NCBI RefSeq assembly: GCF_004362055.1
Contig: NZ_SNXB01000011.1
Span: 124,001 to 188,000, forward strand
Source of the DNA: Flavobacterium sp. 245
Lineage (GTDB): Bacteria; Bacteroidota; Bacteroidia; Flavobacteriales; Flavobacteriaceae
DNA length: 64,000 bases
Direction of reading: 5' to 3'
Part shown: piece by piece, positions 8,868 through 17,321 of the stretch
Position numbering within the stretch: position 1 is the first letter of the stretch
Layout: every line of letters starts with the position of its first letter
The notes under the pieces: model-generated
The model's database searches: none
Seen by the model: only the letters and a program-made list of their open reading frames with translations
What the model was told of the DNA's origin: nothing
Translations under genes and position numbers: made by a program

Positions 8868-9503
8868 TTAAATCACAACCGTTATTTCGCTTGGTGGTGG
8901 AGGTAATGTTACGCTCTCTCCAGTTCCTTGACTTTTATTGCCGTGTTCGATGGTTTCAGAAACCCATTTAAAAAATTGTTTCAGTGTAGAACTATCAGCT
9001 GAAGCCAAATGAACAACATTGTCTGTCAATTCTTTTAAAATTTCATCATTTGCCATATGTCCAGCCGCACAACCTACAACTGCTCCAAAATCCAGGTTTC
9101 TAATCTCACGCGTTTTCTCTCTATAAAGCTGAATGTCGGACGGTTTTCCGTCTGTAAAAACAAAAAGCAAAGGTTTCCAGTCTCCTTTTTGAGTTGCCGA
9201 GCCTTTAATAACTTCTTTTTTTACTTTTTGAATTACAAAATCCAGACCCGCTCCGGTATTTGTTGGGCCGCTTTGAGGACAGGTAATTTCTGGAAGCTGA
9301 AAATGAACAAGCTCAGTCAGAGGTACAATTTCTTTTACTTCTCTGTCATATGTTATAATGCTAATCCATAAGGAATCTAGTGCCTGAGCATCTGAACGCA
9401 ATGTATTGATCATACCGCTTAAAGCATTATTCAGCGCCTCAATTGGCTCACCGTACATAGAACCTGAAGTATCTAGCAAAAAATATACTGGTAGTCTTCT
9501 CAT
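8868..9503 (-). CDS. TerY-type von Willebrand A domain protein
   Basis: 211 residues consisting almost entirely of a vWA domain. The MIDAS site is visible as LLDTSGSM (residues 9-16), with a threonine-bearing loop GPTNTGAGL and FTDGKPSD. No signal peptide, so it should be cytoplasmic. Both this gene and its upstream paralogue end in a proline-rich tail (LPPPPSE) followed by a short hydrophobic end. It is one of three vWA paralogues in this cluster, closest to the gene at 9658-10296. TerY proteins are thought to assemble Ter complexes in a metal-dependent way. Confidence 0.88.
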   Translation of the reverse strand: MRRLPVYFLLDTSGSMYGEPIEALNNALSGMINTLRSDAQALDSLWISIITYDREVKEIVPLTELVHFQLPEITCPQSGPTNTGAGLDFVIQKVKKEVIKGSATQKGDWKPLLFVFTDGKPSDIQLYREKTREIRNLDFGAVVGCAAGHMANDEILKELTDNVVHLASADSSTLKQFFKWVSETIEHGNKSQGTGESVTLPPPPSEITVVI

Positions 9504-9657
9504 ATTATTTTTTAAAAATAGTAAAACAATGAAATTCCTGATTCTGGTTTTAGAAAGTAAATGACATACAAATTTTGAAAGTACATTTTAATAAAAATGC
9601 AATCCTACAAAGTTTGTTTAATTTTAAAAAACGGAAAGAAGCTCAGCCTCCATCTGT

Positions 9658-10296
9658 TTAAACTACAATATTTAACTCAGATGGCGGCGGAGGCAAATCT
9701 TTAAAATTTGTAAACTCTTTACCTAAATCTTCGATTTTTGTCGAAGTTACTCCAATCGAAGCGGTTACCCATTGAAAAAACTTTCCAATACTTGCACTAT
9801 CTGCTGAATCAAGACTAACTACATTATCTGTAATTTGTTTTAATACGTTTGTATCTGCGTTTCCTCCCGCTGCACAAGCAACCGTATAAGCCGTTTTAAC
9901 TTTTTTAAATTCGGCCAGACCGCTTTCCCAGCTGTCTGTTGGCACGCCATCAGTCATTATAAAAACTAATGGTTTCCAATCTCCTTTTTGTTCTGTTGTT
10001 GTTTTTGCAACTTCAGATTCAATTTTTTGAGCTGTTAATCTTAGTGCATCGCCTAGCGCAGTTACACCAGTTGCTCTAAGATCAACCATTTGAAAAGAGG
10101 CTAAATCTGTTAACGGAATAATTTGCTGTGCTGCTGTATCAAAAGTAATCACACTTAAAAAAGCAGTTTCGATTGCCTGCGGATTCTGACGCAGGGAACT
10201 GATCATCATCTGAACGCCGTTTTTAACGGCTTCGATAGGTTCGCCAGTCATTGAACCCGATGTGTCTAATAGCAAGTAAACAGGCAGTCTTCTCAT
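9658..10296 (-). CDS. TerY-type von Willebrand A domain protein
   Basis: 212-residue vWA protein with MIDAS motif LLDTSGSM (residues 9-16), a VTALGDAL loop and MTDGVPTDS, ending in the LPPPPSELN tail shared with the next vWA gene. The two are clear paralogues of the same length, probably from a tandem duplication. A 154-base gap separates them, the longest inside the Ter cluster, and could hold a secondary promoter or processing site; no clear motif was found there. Cytoplasmic, expected to bind Mg through its MIDAS site. Confidence 0.88.
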   Translation of the reverse strand: MRRLPVYLLLDTSGSMTGEPIEAVKNGVQMMISSLRQNPQAIETAFLSVITFDTAAQQIIPLTDLASFQMVDLRATGVTALGDALRLTAQKIESEVAKTTTEQKGDWKPLVFIMTDGVPTDSWESGLAEFKKVKTAYTVACAAGGNADTNVLKQITDNVVSLDSADSASIGKFFQWVTASIGVTSTKIEDLGKEFTNFKDLPPPPSELNIVV

Positions 10297-10308
10297 GATT
10301 ATAATGTT

Positions 10309-10722
10309 TTATACAGGAATATTATAAGTTGGCGTTTCAGAAGCAGTGCTTCCGTTATTAGAACTTTCAACTCCATTAATATTATAAGTATTTGTATTGG
10401 CTTCAGGATCATGCTGTGTCAAGTGTCCCATAACTGCGTGAGTCAAATCTTTTCCGCCTGTTATATGATGATACGCAGATCCTATTGTATAAATTGGTCC
10501 CCATGGAATTCCCCACCAGCCAACAAATAAATTCAGGATTACATATCCGTAAGAATATTTGAATGTATTTTCATCTGGTCTGATAAAATAAATATCAGAA
10601 CTTCTTTTCAAAGTCATTAAAATAAATGAAACTGTGTATGGAAATACAACAAATTTACCGCCCTGCTGCACTAGGTCTCGAACCTGCGAAACTCTTAGTC
10701 CTTCAATATTTTTGATTTCCAT
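10309..10722 (-). CDS. Ter-cluster membrane-associated protein, unknown function
   Basis: 137 residues. Two hydrophobic segments are visible, one around 25-40 and a tryptophan/glycine-rich one, VILNLFVGWWGIPWGPIY, around 67-84. The C-terminal 30 residues are polar, rich in Asn, Thr and Ser. The start codon overlaps the stop codon of the preceding TerD gene by one base (TAATG), which implies translational coupling. Genes of this kind with a WWGIPWGP-like motif appear to travel with TerD/TerY genes, but I know of no assigned function. Confidence 0.7.
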   Translation of the reverse strand: MEIKNIEGLRVSQVRDLVQQGGKFVVFPYTVSFILMTLKRSSDIYFIRPDENTFKYSYGYVILNLFVGWWGIPWGPIYTIGSAYHHITGGKDLTHAVMGHLTQHDPEANTNTYNINGVESSNNGSTASETPTYNIPV

Positions 10723-11381
10723 TATAGGTACGATTTTACGATTTTATGAATTGTCTGTCCTAAAAATGTGTCATCTGTAGGGTCACCAATTGCGCTGAAT
10801 TTCCACTCGTCGTTACGCTTGTATAATTTCCCCATAATGATTGAACGTTTGTTTACATATTGACTGTCTGCAGAAACGTTGTAAGATGCAAATTCTGAAA
10901 CAACTCGAGTTGGAGTTCCTTCATACATTCTAATTTTTGCATATGGAATTTGAGAGAAATCTTCTTTTCCTGCATTGTTCAAAAAGAAAAATATCTGATT
11001 TACTTTAGCATCAACTTTTGTAAGGTCAACCGTTATAATTTCATTATCCAAGCCGTCATCACCACCTTTATCTCCTGCTAAATCGTCGCCTGTATGTTTT
11101 AAAGCGTTATCTACACTCACCAGTTTACCCTTTGGCAAACCAAATTGTTGCAGTACTTCTACTCTGTAAAGTGGAGAATATAAATGATCACAAAGTTTGT
11201 TTTGGTCATCAATCAAAACACAACTTAAGTCTAAGTCAATGTCAATTACATTTTTTGATAATCCTAAAAATCCTTTTGTTTCAATTGCACCCCAGTTTAC
11301 ACCAACGCAGAAATTAGTTAATGATTCACCGCTTGATTTTCGCAAATCAATTTTTTGTCCTTTGGTTAAGTTAATTGCCAT
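10722..11381 (-). CDS. TerD family protein (TerX/TerZ-like branch)
   Basis: 219 residues of TerD fold, a calcium-binding beta-sandwich found in tellurite-resistance and stress operons. It opens with MAINLTKGQKIDL and carries the branch-specific GVNWGAIETKG, and acidic calcium-site residues in HTGDDLAGDKGGDDGLDNE. It is longer than its paralogues because of an insertion at about 75-95, before the HTGDD motif. It pairs with the TerD gene just upstream in the same order as the pair at 14052-15220. Cytoplasmic. Confidence 0.9.
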   Translation of the reverse strand: MAINLTKGQKIDLRKSSGESLTNFCVGVNWGAIETKGFLGLSKNVIDIDLDLSCVLIDDQNKLCDHLYSPLYRVEVLQQFGLPKGKLVSVDNALKHTGDDLAGDKGGDDGLDNEIITVDLTKVDAKVNQIFFFLNNAGKEDFSQIPYAKIRMYEGTPTRVVSEFASYNVSADSQYVNKRSIIMGKLYKRNDEWKFSAIGDPTDDTFLGQTIHKIVKSYL

Positions 11382-11402
11382 AGTTTTAAATAGTTATTTT
11401 AA

Positions 11403-11954
11403 TTAGTTATATTTATTTAAGTAATCTTGCAAACCGCCTTTCATTCCTATACCAACCGCCTCAAATTTCCACTCGTTATTTCTTTTATAAATTCTTCCAA
11501 ACTCTACTGCAGTTTCAATTGAGAAATCTTCATCAAGTTCATACTTCACTAATTCTGTATTTGTCTGATCCACAATTCTGATAAATGAATTTCTGATCTG
11601 ACCAAAGTTTTGTCTTTTTGTATCAGCATGATGAATGGTTACCACAAATGAAATTTCATGAACATCCGGCGATATTGTTGACAAATCAATTAATATTTTT
11701 TCATCGTCTCCATCTCCTGCACCAGTCAAATTATCTCCAGTATGTGTTACTGCACCATCAGGTGATTTTAAATTATTATAATAAACGAAATGGTTGTCAT
11801 TAGGAATTTTGCCATTTGCACCAACCAAAAAAACGGAAGCATCTAAATCAAATTCTGATCCTGTATTGCTAGAATTACTGTCCCAGCCAAGTCCAACTGT
11901 AAATTTTGGTGCGTCAATACTTTGTCTTTGACCTTTTTCTAAATTAATTGCCAT
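11403..11954 (-). CDS. TerD family protein (TerD/TerE-like branch)
   Basis: 183 residues, a single TerD domain of usual family length. It starts MAINLEKGQRQSID and shows GLGWDSN, the acidic FDLDASVFL strand, and the second calcium-site cluster HTGDNLTGAGDGDDE. The C-terminus (GRIYKRNNEWKFEAVG) matches the family. Highly similar to the gene at 14666-15220, so one is probably a duplicate of the other. TerD proteins bind calcium and are proposed to nucleate membrane-associated Ter complexes. Confidence 0.92.
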   Translation of the reverse strand: MAINLEKGQRQSIDAPKFTVGLGWDSNSSNTGSEFDLDASVFLVGANGKIPNDNHFVYYNNLKSPDGAVTHTGDNLTGAGDGDDEKILIDLSTISPDVHEISFVVTIHHADTKRQNFGQIRNSFIRIVDQTNTELVKYELDEDFSIETAVEFGRIYKRNNEWKFEAVGIGMKGGLQDYLNKYN

Positions 11955-11968
11955 TTTTATTTATCTTT

Positions 11969-12934
11969 TTAATTAATATTAATATTCAACATTGTTCTTA
12001 AAATATTGGTTTGCTCGTCTACATTTTGCAGATCTTCTAAAAAGTCAACAGACGAAATTTTATGTAAATAATCTCTCAGCACATCTTGAACATTTTCAGG
12101 AAGTGAGGTTTTTATTGTACTCATTTCTATTGCTGACAAAGCATTCTTTTCTTCTAACTGCGCAATAATTTCCGCTTTAGCCGAATTATTTTTAGAAAGG
12201 TTGATTCCTTTTGCCTTTTCTTCATCAATGAAATAAAAAGACTTTTCGTTGCCAACAAAAATGAATCTGTCGTTAGAATCTCTAAATTCGTAAACCTCAA
12301 TAATTTCATTATTACATTCTAAACCACATAAAAACTTAATCTTAAAGTTTAGAATATTTAATCTTCCCAGAAGTTTTTTCTCAAACTTAGCGTATTTGTT
12401 TTCATACAGGTTCTTTTTGACATTTGTCAGCAAATCATATTCTTCAATACTTATTTCTCTGTAATATTCTGATTTGACCCTGTCAGAGAAAGACATAATA
12501 TCATGCCAGTCAAAAAAACTAGTATTACCTGATTCAAAAGAATGATACAATTGTTCGATTTTTTTTGACATCAATTGCGCGTGTCCTTTTGTTCTATCTG
12601 AGAATTTTTCATCTCCAATTTCCAGCTTCATTTTTGCAATGATATCGGCATTGATATCCATTTCATCTGAAACCAGAAGATATTGTTGTTCCTTCGATTT
12701 TTTAATCTTCTGAAATAATTCAATTAGACTGTTTGTAAACTGAATATGAAACAGTTCCAGCTTATTTATATCTAAAGTCTTATTCTTTTGAAAAAGCGAA
12801 TGAATGACTTTTGTTCTTACTAAAACACCAACAAAATCCTTGTGGTTAAAAAAATTGGATAACAATTTTAAAACCACAAGCTTTCTGTTACTGTCATTTA
12901 TTATTTGAACATACCGTTCCTCTTCCTCTTGCAT
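11969..12934 (-). CDS. Ter-cluster protein of unknown function
   Basis: 321 residues, strongly charged and mostly helical, without signal peptide or membrane segment. It opens with an acidic run (QEEEERY). The N-terminal half (about 1-150) looks like an all-helical domain and the middle contains a short beta-rich patch (IEVYEFRDSNDRFIFVGNE, about 210-228). I recognise no known domain. It lies between the TelA-type gene (19-base gap) and a TerD gene (14-base gap). A role alongside TelA is an inference from position only. Confidence 0.75.
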   Translation of the reverse strand: MQEEEERYVQIINDSNRKLVVLKLLSNFFNHKDFVGVLVRTKVIHSLFQKNKTLDINKLELFHIQFTNSLIELFQKIKKSKEQQYLLVSDEMDINADIIAKMKLEIGDEKFSDRTKGHAQLMSKKIEQLYHSFESGNTSFFDWHDIMSFSDRVKSEYYREISIEEYDLLTNVKKNLYENKYAKFEKKLLGRLNILNFKIKFLCGLECNNEIIEVYEFRDSNDRFIFVGNEKSFYFIDEEKAKGINLSKNNSAKAEIIAQLEEKNALSAIEMSTIKTSLPENVQDVLRDYLHKISSVDFLEDLQNVDEQTNILRTMLNININ

Positions 12935-12953
12935 TTAAAAGAATTCTATTCTA

Positions 12954-14042
12954 TTAGCTTATAACTCCTTTTTTTAATTCGGCTTCAAGGCTTTGTAATC
13001 CGGCATCTAACTGTCTTCTTGTTTCAGTTCCTTGTTCGTGAATTTGTTTTACCTCTGTCAACGTATCAATTAATGATTTTGTAGTCATTTTTAAAGTTTC
13101 AAGCGATACAACCGTATTTTCATTCTCTTTCGCAACCTCGATACTATTTTGTTTCAGCATTTCGGCATTTTTCTGCAGAATCGTATTTGTGGTTTCAGAA
13201 ACTCTTCTTTGCACTTCAATATTTTGCTTTTGTCTTTGTAAAGCAACCGCAAGTGTCAATTGGTTTTTCCAAACTGGCATTGTAGTTGTCAAAATTGACT
13301 GTGCTTTTTCGGCAATTGAAGTGTTATTATTTTGAACAACACGAATCTGTGCCAAAGACTGAAGCATGATGAAACGTACAATTTTCATATCGGCTAAACG
13401 TTTGTCTAGACGATTGATAAAGTTTCTTTTATCTGAAATTTGATAATCCTGATATTGCGCAGGATTTCCTTCCATCACAGCCAGTTCTTCGTTCAATTCT
13501 TTAAATCGAATTTGTCCCGCAATAATGTGTTTTTCCATTTCTTTGATAAGGTTCACATTGCCATCAAACATAGTTTGAAGTGCGCTGTTATCCTTAACCG
13601 AATTGATCATTCCAGCTTTTACTTTATTACTGATTTTATCAATATTCACAGTAATTTTATCGTATTGCTGAAAAAGTTTCTTAACATCAATTACAAATTT
13701 GTTCAGAAGCGGAATTCTAGATAAAAATCTTTTAAAAGGTCCTTGATCAAGCTGGTCGACATCAACATAATTTAATTCTGTTAATAATTCATTAATCAAA
13801 GTTCCAACTTCGCCAGAATTATAAGTTCTAACGTTTGTTAAAAATGTATCACTTTGTTTTGCAATCGAATTTTGAATTTCAGCACCGTAATTGATGATTG
13901 AGTTCGCATCATTTTCATTCAGCTGATTCGAAATCGACTTAAAACTATTAATTTCTGCTTCAGAAATCGTGGTCAGATTTACATTTCCGTCCTTATCAAT
14001 TAATGAAGTATTTTCTTGTGCAACCAGTTGATTTTCTGACAT
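12954..14042 (-). CDS. TelA/KlaA-type toxic anion resistance protein
   Basis: 362 residues, almost entirely helical and coiled-coil, matching the TelA family (PF05816) in length and in features such as PFKRFLSRIPLLNKF near residue 105, MPVWKNQLTLAVALQRQ around 255 and the long heptad-rich end. TelA homologues are implicated in resistance to tellurite and to membrane-active agents; the mechanism is not settled. No membrane segment is visible, so a peripheral or cytoplasmic location is likely. It is in the middle of the Ter cluster, between the two TerD pairs. Confidence 0.88.
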   Translation of the reverse strand: MSENQLVAQENTSLIDKDGNVNLTTISEAEINSFKSISNQLNENDANSIINYGAEIQNSIAKQSDTFLTNVRTYNSGEVGTLINELLTELNYVDVDQLDQGPFKRFLSRIPLLNKFVIDVKKLFQQYDKITVNIDKISNKVKAGMINSVKDNSALQTMFDGNVNLIKEMEKHIIAGQIRFKELNEELAVMEGNPAQYQDYQISDKRNFINRLDKRLADMKIVRFIMLQSLAQIRVVQNNNTSIAEKAQSILTTTMPVWKNQLTLAVALQRQKQNIEVQRRVSETTNTILQKNAEMLKQNSIEVAKENENTVVSLETLKMTTKSLIDTLTEVKQIHEQGTETRRQLDAGLQSLEAELKKGVIS

Positions 14043-14051
14043 AATAATATC

Positions 14052-14660
14052 TTATAAATGATTTTGCTGAATAGTAACAATTGTTTGTTCTAATTTTTTA
14101 TCGCTTGTTGGAGTTCCTACAGCGCTAAATTTCCATTCGTCATTTCTTTTATAAAATACACCAAGAACCATAGAAACACTGCCTGCAAAAGTAGCATCAT
14201 TAGCCACATCAAAACGTGCAAATTCCTGACTTACTCTTGTTGGGGTTCCTTCATAAATACGAATCGAAGCAAAAGGAATATCTTTAAAATCCTGTCCTCT
14301 GAAACTATTTATAAAAAAAGCCACATAATTTGCAGATGGATTTAAGTTTGAAAAATCTAGTGTGATTACTTCGTTATCAAGTCCGTCATCACCATTTAAA
14401 TCGCCAGTCAAATCGTCACCGCTATGTTTGATTGCTCTGTCGCTTGAAATTAATTTTCTAAAGTTAACTGAATCAATATGACTTTTTTTCTCATCATAAA
14501 CAGCGCAGCTTGCATCTAAATCTACTGCTTCTTTTTTAGTACCAAAAAAACCTTTTTTCTCGATGGCGCCCCAGTTTACACCTACACAAATGTTTTGTAG
14601 TTTAGTACCATTGCTTTTTTCAAGATTTATACGCTGTCCTTTTTCTAAATTAATTGCCAT
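14052..14660 (-). CDS. TerD family protein (TerZ/TerX-like branch)
   Basis: 202 residues, one TerD domain. The N-terminus MAINLEKGQRINLEKSNG leads to GVNWGAIEKKGFFG, the feature that separates this branch from the GLGWD type, then VDLDASCAVYD and HSGDDLTGDLNGDDGLDNE with the acidic calcium ligands. It follows its TerD partner by 5 bases and precedes the TelA gene by 9. Closest relative in the window is the gene at 10722-11381, but it lacks the insertion found there. Confidence 0.9.
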   Translation of the reverse strand: MAINLEKGQRINLEKSNGTKLQNICVGVNWGAIEKKGFFGTKKEAVDLDASCAVYDEKKSHIDSVNFRKLISSDRAIKHSGDDLTGDLNGDDGLDNEVITLDFSNLNPSANYVAFFINSFRGQDFKDIPFASIRIYEGTPTRVSQEFARFDVANDATFAGSVSMVLGVFYKRNDEWKFSAVGTPTSDKKLEQTIVTIQQNHL

Positions 14661-14665
14661 ATCTA

Positions 14666-15220
14666 TTAGTTATATTTGTTTAAATAATCTTCTAATCCAC
14701 CTTTCATTCCTACACCCATTGCTTCAAATTTCCATTGTCCATCTTTGTTGTAAATTCTTCCAAATTCAACAGCTGTTTCAATAGAAAAATCTTCTTCTAA
14801 TTCGTATTTTACGATTTCAGTATTATTACTGTCATCTACAATGCGTATAAATGAATTTCTAACCTGTCCAAAGTTTTGTTTTCTGGCAACAGCATCATGA
14901 ATAGTAACCACAATGCAGATTTCTTTAACTGCTGCGTTAATTTTAGTCAAATCGATTTTAACTTGTTCGTCATCACCATCTCCGTCTCCTGTCAAGTTAT
15001 CTCCGGTGTGAATTACTGCTTCATCTGGTGATTTAAGATTGTTGTAAAAAACGAAATGAGAATCAGATATTATTTTTTTGTTATCTCCTAAAATAAAAAC
15101 TGAAGCATCAAGATCAAAACTTGAACCTGTCGTGCTGTTATTTGTATCCCATCCTAAACCAATTGTAAATTTAGGTGCGTTAATATTCTCGCGTTGTCCT
15201 TTTTGTAAATTAATAGCCAT
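14666..15220 (-). CDS. TerD family protein (TerD/TerE-like branch)
   Basis: 184 residues, a single TerD domain: GLGWDTNNSTTGSSFDLDAS gives the first acidic cluster and HTGDNLTGDGDGDDE the second. Nearly the same length as the gene at 11403-11954, and the two can be aligned end to end with high identity. It starts 2 bases after the phosphoribosyltransferase gene, so the metabolic pair and the TerD pair are on one message. Confidence 0.92.
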   Translation of the reverse strand: MAINLQKGQRENINAPKFTIGLGWDTNNSTTGSSFDLDASVFILGDNKKIISDSHFVFYNNLKSPDEAVIHTGDNLTGDGDGDDEQVKIDLTKINAAVKEICIVVTIHDAVARKQNFGQVRNSFIRIVDDSNNTEIVKYELEEDFSIETAVEFGRIYNKDGQWKFEAMGVGMKGGLEDYLNKYN

Positions 15221-15222
15221 GT

Positions 15223-16029
15223 TTAATCTATTTTTATAACGTTTATGTTTGTTTTGTATTCTAATATTTGATGATAATTGTTGCTGATAGCCAGGTGAAA
15301 TAGGTCTTTACTTTTTTCTTCTGAAATAGAATCAATCAAAAACATAAATTGTTCTTCATTAAGACTCAAAATATATTTCACAATTCTAGTATTATACTGA
15401 AAATGATTACTGTTTATAATTGCAGCAATATCTTCAACATTTTTAACAGCAAAATAATTATAGTAATTTTCGATTTTTGGATGGATCTCTTTGTTAGTTA
15501 ATTCAGCGAAATACACAAAAAGAAAATCACCCTTCACGTCATACTGATCTAAAATTCGATTAACAGTATGTTCGTGACTTCCAGTAATTTTAATATCATC
15601 AACAAAAATGCATAGTTTCCCAGCAATAAAATTGCGGTCTATATAATAAGTGTCATTAGAAATTAATTTAACTCTTTCAGCAAAATCTAAATTTCCGTAA
15701 TCAGTAACATAAGTCTGATTTCTGTAAATTTTAGATTCGATGCACGCTTTTTTGCCATTTTTAAACAAAAAGCTGTTAAGTTCTTTTTTGAAATAATAAC
15801 ATAAAAAATTAGAGGCGGTAGGGATTGAAAGATAAGGACTTGGCAAAATAACAACTTCCTGCTCAGACAAAATCAAGTCTTTATATTGCGCAACAAAACC
15901 AGCAAACAGTTCTTTTGCAAATTTCTCAGCATAGAATTTATCGCCAAATTTAAATCTGCTGTATTCTGCCTCTTGAAAAGGGCAATTTTCACTGTCAGTA
16001 ACTTTATGTAAACTAAAACTTTTATTCAC
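15223..16029 (-). CDS. Phosphoribosyltransferase-like protein of the Ter metabolic module
   Basis: 268 residues. The PRPP-binding motif of type I phosphoribosyltransferases is visible as LCIFVDDIKITGSHE (about residues 138-152), with two acidic residues and the TG loop. The N-terminal half gives a Rossmann-like strand pattern and the last 60 residues are helical and unassigned. The start codon is GTG, 2 bases past the HAD stop; no ATG is suitably placed. Ter clusters often carry a phosphoribosyltransferase with a HAD phosphatase and ATP-grasp enzymes, thought to make a nucleoside-like compound. The ATP-grasp genes are absent here. The base or acceptor is unknown. Confidence 0.8.
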   Translation of the reverse strand: MNKSFSLHKVTDSENCPFQEAEYSRFKFGDKFYAEKFAKELFAGFVAQYKDLILSEQEVVILPSPYLSIPTASNFLCYYFKKELNSFLFKNGKKACIESKIYRNQTYVTDYGNLDFAERVKLISNDTYYIDRNFIAGKLCIFVDDIKITGSHEHTVNRILDQYDVKGDFLFVYFAELTNKEIHPKIENYYNYFAVKNVEDIAAIINSNHFQYNTRIVKYILSLNEEQFMFLIDSISEEKSKDLFHLAISNNYHQILEYKTNINVIKID

Positions 16030-16031
16030 TT

Positions 16032-16697
16032 TTATATTTTTAATAAGAAGGCATCAAATCCAAAATCTACAGCTCCGTTATAATCTGCAACTTTGTTATC
16101 GCCTACATGCAATATTTCTTTTTTTTCTATTTTTTTATAAATCTTTATTTCATCATGAACCAGCTGAAAAATTTCTTTATTTGGCTTCGAAAAACCTACT
16201 TCATCAGAATAAATCTGAAACTTAAAAAATTCCGAAAGTTCATAATATGCCAAAAGCTCTTTCAAGGTTTTTCCCTTTATAAAAGCAGTATTACTCAAAA
16301 TATTGATCGTTTTATCTGCCCCGGTCATTTCCTTCATCAATTTTTTTGTGTCAGAAAAAATCAAATCCGGTTTGTACTTCATAAACAAAATTTCAGATTC
16401 AAGATAAAACTCACCCAATTTCTTGGTTTCGATCTCTTTTATATCAAGTCCAAGTGCGCCTAAAACTAAATAATAAATTTCGAATGTATCTAAATTTAAT
16501 CCTGTCTTTTCGTTAATATTATTGCACAAAACATCATAATAACGCACAACTTGATTCACCTTTTCAATATCAGAATCAATTTCAAAAAAATCTCTTAATA
16601 GCGCATTTCTTTTACTTTTGAACTCTGGATTGGATTTTATTAATGTTAGCCATAAATCAAAAGATATGTGACTGTATTTTTCGTAATTTATTTTCAA
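16032..16697 (-). CDS. HAD-superfamily hydrolase of the Ter metabolic module
   Basis: 221 residues with HAD motifs in order: motif I FDLWLTLI (the usual second aspartate is replaced by tryptophan, so DxWxT), motif II NILSNTAF, a lysine in VGFSKPNKEIF, and motif IV HVGDNKVADYNGA. The cap is helical, as in the haloacid dehalogenase/phosphoglycolate phosphatase branch. The only well-placed start is TTG (on the minus strand at 16697-16695). The next gene, a phosphoribosyltransferase, follows after 2 bases. A dephosphorylation step in synthesis or turnover of a nucleotide-like metabolite is a reasonable inference from the pairing. Confidence 0.85.
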   Translation of the reverse strand: MKINYEKYSHISFDLWLTLIKSNPEFKSKRNALLRDFFEIDSDIEKVNQVVRYYDVLCNNINEKTGLNLDTFEIYYLVLGALGLDIKEIETKKLGEFYLESEILFMKYKPDLIFSDTKKLMKEMTGADKTINILSNTAFIKGKTLKELLAYYELSEFFKFQIYSDEVGFSKPNKEIFQLVHDEIKIYKKIEKKEILHVGDNKVADYNGAVDFGFDAFLLKI

Positions 16698-16745
16698 ATT
16701 TTAATTTTTAAAATCTTTTATTCTAACCTTTTGAAGCTATCCGGC

Positions 16746-17321
16746 TTATTTTATAATCTGACCTGAATAATATTTTTCAAGGAAGAATCCAAGATCTGCT
16801 CTGTAACCAATTCCCGAAGCTTCAAATCTCCATTGGTCATTTCTTTTATAAAGCCTTCCAAATTCAACTCCAGTTTCAACTGAAAAGTCTTCATCTAATT
16901 CATATTTAGCAATTTCTTGACCTGACGCGTCATCAACAATTCTGATATAAGAATTTCTTACCTGGCCAAAATTCTGTTTTCTTCTTTCAAAGTCTTCAAT
17001 AGTTACCACAAAAAGCACTTCCTGAACCTCAGGGTTGATTTTATTCAAATCTACTTTAATTGCTTCATCATCACTCCCATCACTGTTGCCTCCAGTCGGA
17101 TCGTCGCCGGTGTGTTCTAAAGCACCATCTGGAGAAGATAAATTATTGTAAAAAATAAAATAATCCTCCTGTAAAAGTTTTCGATTAGAATCTATCATTA
17201 TAGCAGAAGCATCTAAATCAAAATCATTTCCTGTTCCTTCATTAGGATCCCATCCTAATCCAACAGTGATTCGTGACAAGCCAATATCAATTTTTTGCCC
17301 TTTTTGCAAATTTATTGCCAT
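16746..17321 (-). CDS. TerD family protein, first gene of the Ter cluster
   Basis: 191 residues, one TerD domain: GLGWDPNEGTGNDFDLDASA and HTGDDPTGGNSDGSDDE supply the calcium-site acidic residues, and GRLYKRNDQWRFEASG closes the fold. It has a longer C-terminal tail than the other TerD-type copies. No same-strand gene lies upstream within 350 bases, so the promoter of the whole cluster should be in the gap to its right, although I could not find a clean TAnnTTTG box there on this strand. Confidence 0.92.
   Translation of the reverse strand: MAINLQKGQKIDIGLSRITVGLGWDPNEGTGNDFDLDASAIMIDSNRKLLQEDYFIFYNNLSSPDGALEHTGDDPTGGNSDGSDDEAIKVDLNKINPEVQEVLFVVTIEDFERRKQNFGQVRNSYIRIVDDASGQEIAKYELDEDFSVETGVEFGRLYKRNDQWRFEASGIGYRADLGFFLEKYYSGQIIK

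Noticed and set aside
3120..17321. Ter cluster as a recently acquired island
   Set aside because: No integrase, tRNA boundary, direct repeats or clear compositional shift was seen at its ends.
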